Source: Microbacterium schleiferi (GTDB taxonomy: Bacteria; Actinomycetota; Actinomycetes; Actinomycetales; Microbacteriaceae). Taken from it: a stretch of 64,000 nucleotides of DNA. The first letter of the stretch is position 1; each line of letters begins with the position of its first letter. The notes beneath the pieces were generated by a model. The model was not told the origin of the DNA. It saw nothing but the letters and a program-made list of their open reading frames with translations, and ran no database searches. Positions 16,131-28,848 of this stretch are shown here, piece after piece. Location of the stretch: the NCBI RefSeq assembly GCF_015565955.1, contig NZ_CP064760.1, positions 1,612,001 through 1,676,000 on the forward strand, read 5' to 3'. A program made the translations under genes and the position numbers.

Positions 16131-18076
16131 TCAGTCGCGGCGCTCTGCGAACTCCGCGATCAAATCGGCACCGTTCTCGGCGCGACGCGCGATCGGGATC
16201 CGGGTGCCGAGAACTTGAGCGACGACATCCTGAGCGATCTTGCTGGCGACGAGGCCGGCATCCTCGAGGATCTGTTCACGGCTCGCGTGCGCGATGAACT
16301 CGTCGGGAAGCCCGAGCTCATCGACGGCGGTATCGACGCCAGCTTCCCGCAGGACCTGACGAACTCGCGTTCCGATCCCGCCGACACGGATGCCGTCCTC
16401 GATCGTAATGACGAGTCGGTGCGCGGCGGCAAGATCGATGACAGAGGGCTGGACAGGGATCACCCAGCGCGGGTCGATGACCGTGGCACCTATCCCCTGG
16501 TCCCGCAGGCGGGCGGCGACATCCATGGCGATATGCGCCATCGGCCCGATCCCGATCAACAGGACATCTTCCGCGCCTCCGCGCGCCAGCACGTCGACCC
16601 CGTCTTCGAGCCGTTCCACGGCGGGAAGATCGGGGAGCACTGACCCCTTCGGGAACCGCACCACCGTTGGCGCATCAGAAACGGTCACGGCCTCGCGGAA
16701 CTCTTCGCGCAAACGCTCTGCATCGCGCGGCGCGGCGATACGGATGTTCGGCACGAGCTGCAGCATCGCGAGATCCCACACGCCGTGGTGACTGGGACCA
16801 TCCGGCCCGGTGACTCCAGCACGATCGAGCACGAAGGTGACGCCCGCGCGGTGCAGCGCGACATCCATCATGACCTGGTCGAACGCTCGGTTCATGAACG
16901 TCGCATAGATCGCCACAACGGGGTGCAGGCCCCCGAAAGCGAGACCCGCAGCAGATGCGACAGCGTGCTGCTCCGCAATACCCACGTCGTAGACCCGCTG
17001 CGGGAAGCGCTCCGCGAACGGTTGCAGGCCCGTCGGGCGCAGCATCGCGGCGGTGATCGCGATGACGTCCTCGCGTTCGGTACCGACCTCGACGAGCTCC
17101 TGCGCAAAGACATCCGTCCACGCTGACGCGCCGGAGCCACCTACGGGCTCCCCCGAGACCGGGTCTATGCGGCCAACGGCGTGGAACTGGTCAGCCACAT
17201 CCCGAAGGGCTGGCTCGTAGCCCCGGCCCTTCTCGGTGATCGCGTGCACGATCACCGGCGCTCCGTGTTCCTTCGCCAGCTCGAGCGTCTCGATCAGCAT
17301 CGGGAGGTCATGGCCGTCGATCGGGCCGAGGTATTTGATATCGAGGTTCGAGTACAGCGCCTCGTTATTCGTGAAGCGGGAGAGGAAACCCCGGGTTCCC
17401 CGCGGACACCGCGGTAGAAGGCGCGGGCCGCGGGACCGAGCCGACTCGAGATCCGGTCGGAGCGCTTCCGAAGTGTCTCGTAGCTGGATGCCGTGCGCAC
17501 GCGATTCAGGTATCGCGCCATGCCGCCGATGGTTGGTGCATAGGAGCGCCCGTTGTCATTGACGACGATGACCAGGTTTCGATCGTTGTCGTCGGAAATG
17601 TTGTTGAGGGCCTCCCACGTCATCCCTCCGGTGAGGGATCCATCGCCGACAACGGCGACCACGTGCCGGTCGCGGCGCCCCGTTCTGGCAAAGGCGCGGG
17701 AGATCCCGTCTGCCCAGCTGAGAGAGCTCGACGCGTGCGAAGACTCGACGACGTCGTGTTCACTCTCGGAGCGCTGCGGATACCCGGCGAGACCCTCGCG
17801 GCTGCGCAACTGCGAGAAGTCCTGCCGGCCCGTGAGGAGCTTGTGGACGTACGACTGATGGCCGGTGTCGAAGATGATCGGGTCGTCAGGCGAGGAGAAG
17901 ACGCGGTGAAGAGCGATGGTCAGCTCGACAACACCGAGGTTCGGCCCCAGATGACCACCGGTGCGCGCGACGTTCTCGATCAGGAACGAGCGCACCTCTT
18001 CCGCGAGTTCGCAGAGCTGGTCCGTCGTGAGAGCGTCCAGATCCCGTGGTGAGCGGATCGTGGGCAAAAGAGCCAT
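16131..18076 (-). CDS. dxs: 1-deoxy-D-xylulose-5-phosphate synthase, broken by one-base deletion
   Basis: Makes DXP from pyruvate and glyceraldehyde-3-phosphate, the first step of the MEP isoprenoid pathway, with thiamine diphosphate. The frame breaks at the C run 17398-17401: the N-terminal part reads ...YRGVRG then shifts, and the C-terminal part resumes at GFLSRF. One extra base gives [15 protein letters not shown] and a span of exactly 649 codons, normal for Dxs. Visible motifs are [13 protein letters not shown], the ThDP motif [20 protein letters not shown] and the transketolase C-domain. The ATG at 18076 has GGGAGGAG upstream. As an essential gene in most MEP-pathway bacteria, it is more likely mis-sequenced than dead. 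Confidence 0.9.
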
Positions 18077-18139
18077 CTCACTCCTCCCGTCGGATGCCGC
18101 CCCGTCTGGGATGACATCTGGCAAGTCTATCGAGGAGCC

Positions 18140-18182
18140 GCTGGGCGGGATCTGGCACTGCCGTGTTTCGATCCCGCCCAGC
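18140..18182 (-). terminator. Terminator downstream of acnA
   Basis: GCTGGGCGGGATC and GATCCCGCCCAGC form a perfect 13-bp stem with a 17-nt loop, 30 nt after the acnA stop and before the dxs start on the same strand. Confidence 0.8.
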
Positions 18183-18211
18183 TGTCATCTCGAGCAGCGC
18201 GGCCGCGACGC

Positions 18212-21046
<2,835 letters not shown>

Positions 21047-21121
21047 GTGTGCTCCTTCGTCGGCGGAGGCGGGAAGCCATTCGCTCCCCATCTTGTTCGT
21101 CCGCTTCAGACCCTGCCAGCA

Positions 21122-21136
21122 AGGTGAGCCTTACCC
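21122..21136. promoter_or_regulatory. DtxR/IdeR-type iron box in the acnA promoter
   Basis: AGGTGAGCCTTACCC matches the actinobacterial iron-box core AGGTNAGCCTNACCT at all but the last position. It lies 76-90 nt before the acnA start. No other gene starts here, because the neighbouring DUF3159 gene ends at 21179 on the same strand. Confidence 0.65.
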
Positions 21137-21153
21137 GACCGGAAGCGGAAAAA

Positions 21154-21171
21154 TATCTTGACGTCAAGATA
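21154..21171. promoter_or_regulatory. 18-bp perfect palindrome upstream of acnA
   Basis: TATCTTGACGTCAAGATA is its own reverse complement. It lies 108-125 nt before the acnA start, just upstream of the iron box, and contains a TTGACG that could act as a -35 on the minus strand. The symmetry suits a TetR- or MarR-type dimer; which regulator binds is unknown. Confidence 0.7.
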
Positions 21172-21178
21172 AATCTTA

Positions 21179-21940
21179 TCACTCGGTGCGGCGCGGATAC
21201 AGCGCCCGAACCACGAGCCACGTGACAGCGATGAGGGGTGCGAACAGCGGAATGCCCATCAGGAGCTTGGTCGTTCCCAGCCCGGTGACATCGCCGGCGA
21301 AGTAGAACGGCAGCTGAACGATGAGTCGAGCTGCGAACAGCCCGGCCCAGGCTATCGAGAGCCAGAAGAACACCCGACGCTTGCGCGGGTCCCGCCGCCA
21401 CGCGGTCCCCTCACCCATGAGGAATCCCACGGCAAGTCCGATGAGAGACCAGCCCACCAGCGCCGACACGAGAAACGCCGAACCATAGATGGCGTTGGTC
21501 ACGAAGCCGAGAACGAAGTTGTCTTCGGCTCGGCCGGTCCACAGCGCGAGCGCGGCGGCGACGGCTGCCGCAATCAGTCCACCCAGCGCGGCGTTTACCG
21601 ACGAGCGCGAAAGGAGGCGAACCACGGTGAACACCAGCGCAAGCCCCACCGACGCGCCCAGCGAAAGCAGGAGCTCGGTCGTGAGCGTGTAGAGCACCAG
21701 GAACGCGAGACTCGGCAGAACCGATTCGAGGATGCCGCGCCACCCGCCGATGGCAGCCCAGACCGCTCGCCCGGTCGTGACATCCTGTGCGGGATCCAGG
21801 CCCGCGCGCCGCGCCGCTTCACCGAGAGCCGCGCTCACGGCATCCGAGACCCGCGGCTGCTCGGTTCCCGCCGAGGCCGCGCTGGCGTCGGATTCCTCGG
21901 GCTGCGATGCGTTCTCGCCGCCGGTGTGGGGAGTGCTCAC
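21179..21940 (-). CDS. DUF3159 multi-pass membrane protein
   Basis: 253 residues. After a polar N-terminus (about 1-50) there are roughly six hydrophobic segments, including LPSLAFLVLYTLTTELLLSL, a GLIAAAVAAALALW stretch and LFAPLIAVTWLVVRALYP. The DUF3159 family is actinobacterial and of unknown function, resembling intracellular septation or permease-like proteins. The GTG start at 21940 overlaps the DUF3710 stop by 4 nt (GTGA), so translation is probably coupled within the dut-DUF3710-DUF3159 operon. Confidence 0.85.
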   Translation of the reverse strand: MSTPHTGGENASQPEESDASAASAGTEQPRVSDAVSAALGEAARRAGLDPAQDVTTGRAVWAAIGGWRGILESVLPSLAFLVLYTLTTELLLSLGASVGLALVFTVVRLLSRSSVNAALGGLIAAAVAAALALWTGRAEDNFVLGFVTNAIYGSAFLVSALVGWSLIGLAVGFLMGEGTAWRRDPRKRRVFFWLSIAWAGLFAARLIVQLPFYFAGDVTGLGTTKLLMGIPLFAPLIAVTWLVVRALYPRRTE

Positions 21941-22566
21941 GGGCTGCCCGGGGTTGCCGGCATCCGGAGCGGAATCAAATCGCGCGGCGGCATCGGCGTC
22001 GTGCCGCGCACGACGACGATCGAGCGGAAGAGATCCTCGACCTGCGCTGCAGCATCGACGTCGGTTGCCGCGGCACCGCCGACAACGCCACGCAGGAACC
22101 ACCGCGGTCCGTCGACGCCGATGAAGCGAGCAATGCGCTTGCCCGCCGACGGATCGGTACCGGCCACGACGGGCACTTCCGCCAGGAGTTCGGGTCCGAG
22201 TGGGCCCTGGCGCTCCTCGACGCGACCGCCCTGCTGGCGGATCTGCGCGCGGATCTGGTCGCGTGTCTCGTTCCACAGCCCGGTAGACCTCGGGGCTGCG
22301 AATGCCTGGACCTGCAGCGTGGAGCCGGCGTAGTCCAGGCCCACGGCGACGATGCGCTTGGTCTGCTCCTCGACTTCGAGGCGCAGGTTCAAGCCCTCGC
22401 GGGGCAGGATCTTGATGGCACCGAGGTCGATGTAGGGACGTACCGCCCGGGCTTCTGCCTCATCGAACGGGCCCGACTGTTCTCGGTCCGCCGGCGCGGA
22501 CTTGGCGTCCTTGTCGATCCCGTCAGCTGTCCCATCCGGTGAACTGCCGTCGATCTGCTCCGTCAT
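21937..22566 (-). CDS. DUF3710 family protein
   Basis: 209 residues. The N-terminal 30 residues are acidic and disordered-looking. The DUF3710 core begins with YIDLGAIKILPREGLNLRLEVEEQT and contains VQAFAAPRSTGLWNETRDQI and GPRWFLRGVVGG. Function is unknown. The gene overlaps dut by 4 nt (ATGA) and DUF3159 by 4 nt, forming a tight three-gene operon common in actinobacteria. Confidence 0.88.
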   Translation of the reverse strand: MTEQIDGSSPDGTADGIDKDAKSAPADREQSGPFDEAEARAVRPYIDLGAIKILPREGLNLRLEVEEQTKRIVAVGLDYAGSTLQVQAFAAPRSTGLWNETRDQIRAQIRQQGGRVEERQGPLGPELLAEVPVVAGTDPSAGKRIARFIGVDGPRWFLRGVVGGAAATDVDAAAQVEDLFRSIVVVRGTTPMPPRDLIPLRMPATPGSP

Positions 22567-23036
22567 CGCGCTGCGCTCCGTCCCATGCCCTCAACGCTAC
22601 CGCCGACGTAGCCGGTCGATCCGAAACCACCCTCACCGCGAACACTGTCGGGCAGCTCCTCGACGGGCAGGAACTGGGCGATGGTCACGGGCATGATGAT
22701 CAGTTGAGCGATGCGATCGCCAACGGCAATCTCGTACGCTTCGCGCGCATCGGTGTTGAGAAGGCAGACCTTGATTTCGCCTCGGTACCCCGCATCCACG
22801 GTGCCGGGCGCGTTCACAACCGTGATTCCGTGCTTGGCGGCCAGACCGCTGCGGGGAACGACGAAGGCGGCATATCCCTCCGGCAGCGCGATGCGAACGC
22901 CCGTACCGACCAGCGCCCGCTCCCCCGGTTCGAGGCGCACCGCCTCGGCGGCGACCAGATCAGCACCCGCGTCACCGGGGTGGCTGTACGTCGGCGGGTG
23001 GGCGGCGATAATGGGGATGTCCACGGATGGGGTCAC
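22563..23036 (-). CDS. dut: dUTP diphosphatase
   Basis: 157 residues, normal for a homotrimeric dUTPase, which hydrolyses dUTP to dUMP and keeps uracil out of DNA. The five motifs are visible: HPGDAGADL (1), PRSGLAAKHGI (2), NAPGTVDAGYRGEIKV (3, with the catalytic Asp), GDRIAQLII (4) and the C-terminal GEGGFGSTGY (5). The GTG at 23036 is chosen because TACCCT lies exactly 6 nt upstream, predicting a leaderless transcript. The 15-residue longer frame from 23081 has no support. Confidence 0.95.
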   Translation of the reverse strand: MTPSVDIPIIAAHPPTYSHPGDAGADLVAAEAVRLEPGERALVGTGVRIALPEGYAAFVVPRSGLAAKHGITVVNAPGTVDAGYRGEIKVCLLNTDAREAYEIAVGDRIAQLIIMPVTIAQFLPVEELPDSVRGEGGFGSTGYVGGSVEGMGRSAAR

Positions 23037-23042
23037 GCAACG

Positions 23043-23048
23043 AGGGTA
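23043..23048 (-). promoter_or_regulatory. -10 element of a predicted leaderless dut transcript
   Basis: On the minus strand TACCCT is followed by 6 nt and then the GTG start of dut. No Shine-Dalgarno sequence is present between them. Confidence 0.6.
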
Positions 23049-23060
23049 GTGCAGAACACA

Positions 23061-23531
23061 ATGGCGACGACGAGAGTCCACTCCGCGGCTGACTACCGCG
23101 AACGGCTAGGGCCGTCGCTCTGGGTGATCGTGTCGGCGGCGGTGGTCGCACCGATGGCCGCCCTCGTCCTCGCCCCGATCGACACAACGGTCGCGCTGAC
23201 CGTCGGAGCTGCGATCGGTGTGATCGCGATCGCGCTCCTGGTGTGGGTAAGCCCCGTCGTGCGCGTCTCTGACGGTCGCGTCATGGCGGGTCGCGCCTGG
23301 ATCGCTACGGGCTACCTGGGCGAGCCCGTGGCTCTGACGGGCGAGGACGCGCGCTTCGCACGAGGCCCGGGGCTCGACGCGACGGCGTGGCACGTGATCC
23401 GCGGTGGGATCGACGGTGTCGTGGTCGTTCCCGTCATCGACCCTGATGACCCCGCGCGAGCGTGGGTCATTTCAAGCCGAACGCCAGACCGGCTGGCTGC
23501 CGCGATCAGCCGCGCCCAAGCAGGTCGCTAG
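23061..23531 (+). CDS. DUF3093 membrane protein
   Basis: 156 residues. Two hydrophobic segments near the N-terminus (about 18-37 and 43-65) are followed by a soluble domain ending in AWVISSRTPDRLAAAI. The DUF3093 family is actinobacterial and of unknown function. It is divergent from dut with only 24 nt between starts. The ATG at 23061 lacks a clear ribosome site; a GTG 12 nt upstream is an alternative. Confidence 0.8.
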   Translation: MATTRVHSAADYRERLGPSLWVIVSAAVVAPMAALVLAPIDTTVALTVGAAIGVIAIALLVWVSPVVRVSDGRVMAGRAWIATGYLGEPVALTGEDARFARGPGLDATAWHVIRGGIDGVVVVPVIDPDDPARAWVISSRTPDRLAAAISRAQAGR

Positions 23532-23559
23532 ACCGACGCTGCTCCGGCGCGGCGAGCGT

Positions 23560-23853
23560 TCAGGCGGCGCATTCCTTGCAGATGATGCCGGCCGCCTCTT
23601 CGTGGTCGACCTGCGAGCGGTGCTTCACGAGGAAGCAGCTCGCGCACGTGAACTCGTCCTGCTGGGGAGGAAGCACCACGACGTCGAGTTCGAGGTCAGA
23701 GAGGTCCGCGCCGGGCAGCTCGAAGCCAGAAGGGTTGTCAGAGTCGTCGACGTCGACAGAACCCGACATCTTGTCGGGGACCCGCTCCTTGAGCGCCTCG
23801 ATGGACTCGCTGTCGTCGTCGCTCTTGCGGGGTGCGTCGTAGTCGGTGGCCAT
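23560..23853 (-). CDS. DUF4193 zinc-finger-like protein
   Basis: 97 residues. The N-terminal two-thirds is acidic. The C-terminus carries two CxxC pairs, CASC and CKEC, separated by KHRSQVDHEEAAGI, which suggests a small zinc ribbon. DUF4193 proteins are widespread in actinobacteria and of unknown function. The start follows GGAAGTAGAGA. It is convergent with DUF3093 and divergent from sepH. Confidence 0.88.
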   Translation of the reverse strand: MATDYDAPRKSDDDSESIEALKERVPDKMSGSVDVDDSDNPSGFELPGADLSDLELDVVVLPPQQDEFTCASCFLVKHRSQVDHEEAAGIICKECAA

Positions 23854-24063
23854 TCTCTACTTCCGTTGCGTGATGCTGTGGTGCGGTGCTGCGGGGCCGC
23901 GGTGGGCGGCGATAGTTTGCACGACGGATCAGGATTTAGCAAATGCTCGCTCCGTGTGCCGACGTGGACGAAACGGACGGCGCGCGATGGATATTCCCTG
24001 GGGCGCCCGTCCGGTGTGCCACCATGGGGCCGACACGCCGAAGAGGCACGGGAGGAGCGTGGG

Positions 24064-25110
24064 ATGGAACAGCTCAAAGTCATCGCAACGGAAGACGATC
24101 AGCTCATCCTCGCGACGGAGTCGGGTGACAGATTCACGCTCGCCCTCGACGACGCGCTGGCCTTTGAGGTACGTCGGGCCAGGCGCGCGCGCGAGTCCGA
24201 CATCTCGGCAGCTCGGCCGAGTCCCCGCGACATCCAGACGCAGATTCGCGCTGGACTCAGCGCGGAAGAAGTCGCGGAGCTTCTGGGCGCTCGCGTCGAA
24301 GACGTTCGCCGGTTCGAGGGACCTGTGCTCGCCGAGCGGGAGCACGTGCTCAACCAGGCCTTGGCAGTCCCCGTCCTCGTTTCTGCCGAACTCGAACCCG
24401 ACGGGGAGTCCACCTTCGGGGCTGCCGTGCGCGCGAAGCTCATCGAGGCCAGCGCCGTCGCCGAGCGATGGACCAGTTGGAAGGATGCGACCGGCTGGGT
24501 GATCAAGCTCGAGTTCCGCACCGGGGACGTCGACCGCGACGCCCGGTGGGGATTCGACCCTCGGCGCACGACACTCTCACCACTGAACGCCGACGCGACG
24601 CAGCTCTCACGGCAGGGGGCGCTGCCCGACGGTCTCATCCCCCGGCTTCGCGCGCTTGACCCCTCGCCGTCCAAGGACGACTCGCGTTTCGATTCGGGGG
24701 CGTTCGGCCCGCGTCGGGATGACGAACCGGCACGGGAGGCAGAGCGACCCGCTGACCGCACTCCGGAGCGCGCAAGCGCAGCAGTTCGTGAGGCAGCGAC
24801 CAAGCGCGCCGCCGATCCCGTGGTGACCACATCTCCCGAAACGGCAGATCTTCTCGAAGCGCTGCGTCGGCGCCGCGGTCAGCGCGAATCCGCTCCGGAC
24901 GCGTCAGCCGAGGAGGCAGAACGCGCACCCGTGGCGTTGTTCGATGCGCTGGAGCCCGGCTACGACGAGACCACTGCTCCTCCCCCAGCGCCGGCCGACG
25001 AGGAACCGGCCGACCTCGAGGCAACTCAGCTGTCGGCATCCCGTCGGCGTGGCCGGTCTTCACTTCCGACGTGGGACGAGATCGTCTTCGGCGCCCGCTC
25101 CGACGAATAA
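24064..25110 (+). CDS. sepH: Septation protein SepH (DUF3071)
   Basis: 348 residues. The N-terminal DUF3071 domain (about 1-165) begins MEQLKVIATEDDQLIL and contains a helix-turn-helix-like AEEVAELLGARVEDVRRFE near residues 75-93. The rest is charged and disordered, as in Streptomyces SepH, which binds FtsZ and promotes Z-ring assembly. Function here is by family. The ATG is fixed by GGAGGAG 6 nt upstream; the open frame extends back to 23404 without support. Confidence 0.9.
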   Translation: MEQLKVIATEDDQLILATESGDRFTLALDDALAFEVRRARRARESDISAARPSPRDIQTQIRAGLSAEEVAELLGARVEDVRRFEGPVLAEREHVLNQALAVPVLVSAELEPDGESTFGAAVRAKLIEASAVAERWTSWKDATGWVIKLEFRTGDVDRDARWGFDPRRTTLSPLNADATQLSRQGALPDGLIPRLRALDPSPSKDDSRFDSGAFGPRRDDEPAREAERPADRTPERASAAVREAATKRAADPVVTTSPETADLLEALRRRRGQRESAPDASAEEAERAPVALFDALEPGYDETTAPPPAPADEEPADLEATQLSASRRRGRSSLPTWDEIVFGARSDE

Positions 25111-25137
25111 CTCGGAACCCGGGAAACCGGCGGCTGC

Positions 25138-26259
25138 TCAGTCCGCGTACGCACCGGCGCGAAGCAGCGGTACCACCGACTCTTCCAGGGTGAGCGAACC
25201 GTGTTGCCCGACCATGCGCTGCGGTGACCGGTCGTCGACACGGTTGTCGTAGTACGCGACGCGAGCTCGCGCGGCCACGAGGACGTCACCGATCCGCGCC
25301 GCAACAGCGGGGCTCACGCTCCCGAACACGCCAGCGGTAACGGCTTCGTCACGGGTCATGACCCACGCCCGATCGGCATCGGCCGCTCGCCATACGCCTG
25401 CCACCGCGTCAGCCGCCTGCGGCTGGGTGTACAGGTGCAGCATCCGCGGTTCGCCGGCGATGTCGGCAACACCCTCGAGCCGTGGGTCACCGTCGTCCAG
25501 GAGCACGTGGCGACCGGCGGGCACATCGATCATCCCGTGATCGGCGGTGATCACCACGCCAGCCTGCGGGGCGGCGCGGGCGAGGTCGCGAAGGGCAGCA
25601 TCCACGCGTTCGAGTTGATCTGTCCACGCCCCCGATTCCCAGCCGGATCGGTGACCAATGCCATCGAGTTCCGGAACGTAGAGATAGGTGAAGCTTCCGG
25701 GGTGCTGCGCCGCGACGGCGCCGGCGCGGGCGATCCGCTCGTCCAGGTCAGAGACGCCGATGAACTCGGCGCCGTCCGTTGTCGCACGCGTGAAGCCGGT
25801 GGTTGCGAAGTCCGGCTTCGAGAGCACGAACACCGGCGCCCGCTGTGATTGTGCGCGCGTGAGTGGGCTCGACCTCTGCCAGTCCTCCGGCAGTTCGCCG
25901 TCCTCCCAGCCGTGCAGCAGGTTGGCGACCCGACCGGTGTCGGGGACGCGGATGCGATAGCCGAGCATCCCGTGCTCCCCGGGATCGGTCGCTGTCAGCA
26001 GGCTGGTGAGCGCGCTGGCGGTCGTCGACGGAAACGTGGTTCGCGCGATGTCGCGTGCGCCGGCGAGACTCGCCAGAAATCGCGCATGCCCCGAGCGGGC
26101 TCGGACCTGAGCGGCACCCACGCCGTCGAGCATCACGAGCACAACGCTGCGGGCCGGGCGCAACCACGTGCCCTCCCCCTGCAGTGAGCGGAACATCTCC
26201 GGCACGACCTCGGTGAGGCTCCGGGTTCTCGGCGAGTGCGCGGGTAGTGTGATCGGCAT
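25138..26259 (-). CDS. Alkaline-phosphatase-superfamily phosphodiesterase
   Basis: 373 residues of the nucleotide pyrophosphatase/phosphodiesterase type. Metal-site motifs are [11 protein letters not shown] near residue 42, [15 protein letters not shown] with the probable Thr nucleophile near residue 78, [13 protein letters not shown] (Asp and His) and [13 protein letters not shown] (DHG). There is no signal peptide, so it may be cytoplasmic. Substrate is unknown. It is convergent with sepH (27-nt gap) and divergent from parC. Confidence 0.85.
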   Translation of the reverse strand: MPITLPAHSPRTRSLTEVVPEMFRSLQGEGTWLRPARSVVLVMLDGVGAAQVRARSGHARFLASLAGARDIARTTFPSTTASALTSLLTATDPGEHGMLGYRIRVPDTGRVANLLHGWEDGELPEDWQRSSPLTRAQSQRAPVFVLSKPDFATTGFTRATTDGAEFIGVSDLDERIARAGAVAAQHPGSFTYLYVPELDGIGHRSGWESGAWTDQLERVDAALRDLARAAPQAGVVITADHGMIDVPAGRHVLLDDGDPRLEGVADIAGEPRMLHLYTQPQAADAVAGVWRAADADRAWVMTRDEAVTAGVFGSVSPAVAARIGDVLVAARARVAYYDNRVDDRSPQRMVGQHGSLTLEESVVPLLRAGAYAD

Positions 26260-26330
26260 CCACGCCAGTCTCCCACGCGCCCCTTTCGCGGGGGCCGAGG
26301 TGCGTCCGTCCGAGCACTCGAGGTTTTGTC

Positions 26331-28790
26331 ATGCCGTCATCCCGTCCCCCCCAGCCCGCTGAGGTCGCCGAGCGGATCGAGGACGTTGACGTCGCAACCG
26401 AGATGCAGGGCTCGTTCCTCGAGTACGCCTACTCGGTGATCTACTCGCGAGCTCTCCCCGACGCTCGCGACGGACTGAAGCCGGTGCAGCGCCGGATCCT
26501 CTTCCAGATGGCAGACATGGGGCTTCGTCCCGACCGCGGACACGTGAAGAGCTCGCGTGTCGTCGGCGAAGTCATGGGAAAGCTCCACCCCCACGGCGAT
26601 GCGGCGATCTACGACGCGCTGGTGCGTCTGGCACAACCCTTCTCGCTGCGCGTGCCCCTCGTCGATGGACACGGCAACTTCGGGTCGCTGGATGACGGAC
26701 CGGCTGCACCGCGATACACCGAGGCTCGACTGGCAGCCGCGGCGCTGGCGCTGACTGAGAACCTCGACGAAGACGTCGTGGACTTCATCCCGAACTACGA
26801 CGGGCAGTTCCAACAGCCGGCAGTGCTGCCGGCAGCCTTCCCGAACCTCCTCGTCAACGGCGCGTCGGGGATCGCGGTCGGCATGGCCACGAACATGGCC
26901 CCGCACAACCTCATCGAGGTCGTGGCGGCGGCCGTCCACCTGCTCGACCATCCCGAGGCGACCGTCGAGGAACTGATGGAGTTCGTCCCCGGCCCCGACT
27001 TCCCATCGGGCGGGATCATCGTCGGCCTGGACGGAGTCAAGGATGCCTACGCGAAGGGACGCGGCTCTGTCCGCACCCGCGCAAAAGTGTCGGTCGAGTC
27101 GCTGGGACCGCGTCGCACCGGCTTGGTCGTCACCGAGCTCCCGTATCTTGTCGGACCGGAACGGGTCATCGAGAAGATCAAGGACGCCGTCACCTCCAAG
27201 AAGCTGCAGGGCATCGCCGACGTCACCGACCTCACCGACCGCCACCGCGGCTTGCAGCTGGTCATCGGCATCAAGACCGGCTTCGACCCCAATGCCGTGC
27301 TGGAGCAGTTGTACCGTCTGACCCCGCTCGAAGACTCGTTCGGCATCAACAACGTCGCGTTGGTGGAGGGGCAGCCGCAGACCCTCGGCCTCAAAGAGAT
27401 GCTCGAGGTCTACGTCGACCACCGCATCGAGGTGGTGACGCGACGAAGCCGCCACCGCCTCGGCAAGCGGCGCGAGCGACTGCATCTGGTTGAGGGTCTG
27501 CTGATCGCCATCGTCGACATCGACGAAGTCATCCAGGTGATCCGCACCTCGGATGACGGCGAACAGGCACGCACCCGCCTCATGGACGTGTTCGATCTCT
27601 CGCAGCCGCAGGCCGAGTACATCCTCGAGCTTCGGCTGCGTCGACTCACCCGCTTCTCGCGCCTCGAGTTGGAGCAGGAGCGTGACGCTCTGAAGGCCGA
27701 GATCGCCGAGCTGGAGGCTCTGCTCGCGAGCGACAAGCTGATCCGTGCGCAGGTCGCTACCGAACTGGATGCCGCCGCCGAAGCCTTCGGAACACCCCGA
27801 CGGACGCTGCTGCTCAACGGCGGACCGGTTGCGCCGCGATCCTCCTCCAAGAAGCCCGTCGACCTGCAGATCGCCGACACACCGTGCCGCGTGTTCCTGT
27901 CGGTAACCGGGCGCATGGTTCGCGCTGATATCGACCCCGAGGCACCGAACGCGGGGATCGTCACCCCGACCCGCCGCTCCAAGCACGACGCGATCCGCAG
28001 CACCGCCGACGCCACCACGCGCGGCCATCTCGGCGCCCTGACGACCCAGGGCAGGCTCGTCCGGTTCACCCCGGTCGATCTCCCCTCGGTGCCCGGCAAC
28101 TCGGTTCAGCTGGCAGCAGGAACGCGAGCAGACCAGTATCTCGGCCTCACCAGCGGCGAGCATGTCGTCGCGATTGTCTCCCTGGAGGGGACGACGCCCC
28201 TCGCGCTGGGAACGGCTCAGGGCGTCGTCAAGCGCGTCTTGCCCAGCGAGATCGCAGCCCGTGACGAGATCGAGGTCATCGCTGTGAAGCCGGGCGATGC
28301 GGTTGTCGGCGGCGCGCTGGCTCCGGATGACGCTGAGCTCCTCTTCATCACCGATGATGCGCAGCTGCTGCGTTTCGAGGCAAGCGCCGTGCGAGCTCAG
28401 GGCCGCGCGGCTGGCGGCATGGCCGGCATCCGGCTCGGATCAGGCGCATCTGTCATCGGGTTCGCGGTCATCCCCGGGGCAGACGCGGCCGAGGCGGTTG
28501 TCGTGACGGCTGCGGGGAGTGCCGGCGCGCTCGCGGGAACGGATGTGAGTTCTGGCAAGGTCTCGTCGCTCGACGAGTTCCCGCCGAAGGGCCGCGCCAC
28601 GGGTGGCGTCCGCGCGCATCGCCTGTTGAAGGGCGAGGATCGGCTGGTACTCGCGTGGGCCGGCACGGAACCGCGAGCTGTCGCGCAGGACGGCGCGTCG
28701 CGCGCTCTGCCACCCGCGGGCGCGAAGCGCGACGCCTCCGGCGTGGCACTCGAGGCCGGCGTTGCGGCGATCGGCACCGTGGTCCGCTAG
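26331..28790 (+). CDS. parC: DNA topoisomerase IV subunit A (type IIA, GyrA/ParC)
   Basis: 819 residues. The breakage-reunion domain has the catalytic tyrosine in PRYTEARLA (Y129) and the [14 protein letters not shown] region (86-99). A coiled-coil and a C-terminal beta-pinwheel follow. It decatenates chromosomes together with the ParE subunit encoded convergently next to it. I call it ParC rather than GyrA because it pairs with an unlinked-type parE; phylogeny would decide. At the position equal to GyrA Ser83 it has Ala91, while Asp95 matches Asp87. Confidence 0.9.
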   Translation: MPSSRPPQPAEVAERIEDVDVATEMQGSFLEYAYSVIYSRALPDARDGLKPVQRRILFQMADMGLRPDRGHVKSSRVVGEVMGKLHPHGDAAIYDALVRLAQPFSLRVPLVDGHGNFGSLDDGPAAPRYTEARLAAAALALTENLDEDVVDFIPNYDGQFQQPAVLPAAFPNLLVNGASGIAVGMATNMAPHNLIEVVAAAVHLLDHPEATVEELMEFVPGPDFPSGGIIVGLDGVKDAYAKGRGSVRTRAKVSVESLGPRRTGLVVTELPYLVGPERVIEKIKDAVTSKKLQGIADVTDLTDRHRGLQLVIGIKTGFDPNAVLEQLYRLTPLEDSFGINNVALVEGQPQTLGLKEMLEVYVDHRIEVVTRRSRHRLGKRRERLHLVEGLLIAIVDIDEVIQVIRTSDDGEQARTRLMDVFDLSQPQAEYILELRLRRLTRFSRLELEQERDALKAEIAELEALLASDKLIRAQVATELDAAAEAFGTPRRTLLLNGGPVAPRSSSKKPVDLQIADTPCRVFLSVTGRMVRADIDPEAPNAGIVTPTRRSKHDAIRSTADATTRGHLGALTTQGRLVRFTPVDLPSVPGNSVQLAAGTRADQYLGLTSGEHVVAIVSLEGTTPLALGTAQGVVKRVLPSEIAARDEIEVIAVKPGDAVVGGALAPDDAELLFITDDAQLLRFEASAVRAQGRAAGGMAGIRLGSGASVIGFAVIPGADAAEAVVVTAAGSAGALAGTDVSSGKVSSLDEFPPKGRATGGVRAHRLLKGEDRLVLAWAGTEPRAVAQDGASRALPPAGAKRDASGVALEAGVAAIGTVVR

Positions 28791-28848
28791 CTGAGTCGGG
28801 GGGCCCGCGTCGGGCTCCTCCGACCCGATCGGGGCGCCGCGGACTGCG

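Noticed and set aside
17294..18124. dxs as two genes or a true pseudogene
   Set aside because: The two halves join with one added base to a normal-length enzyme, and the same lesion occurs in seven other genes, so error is more likely.
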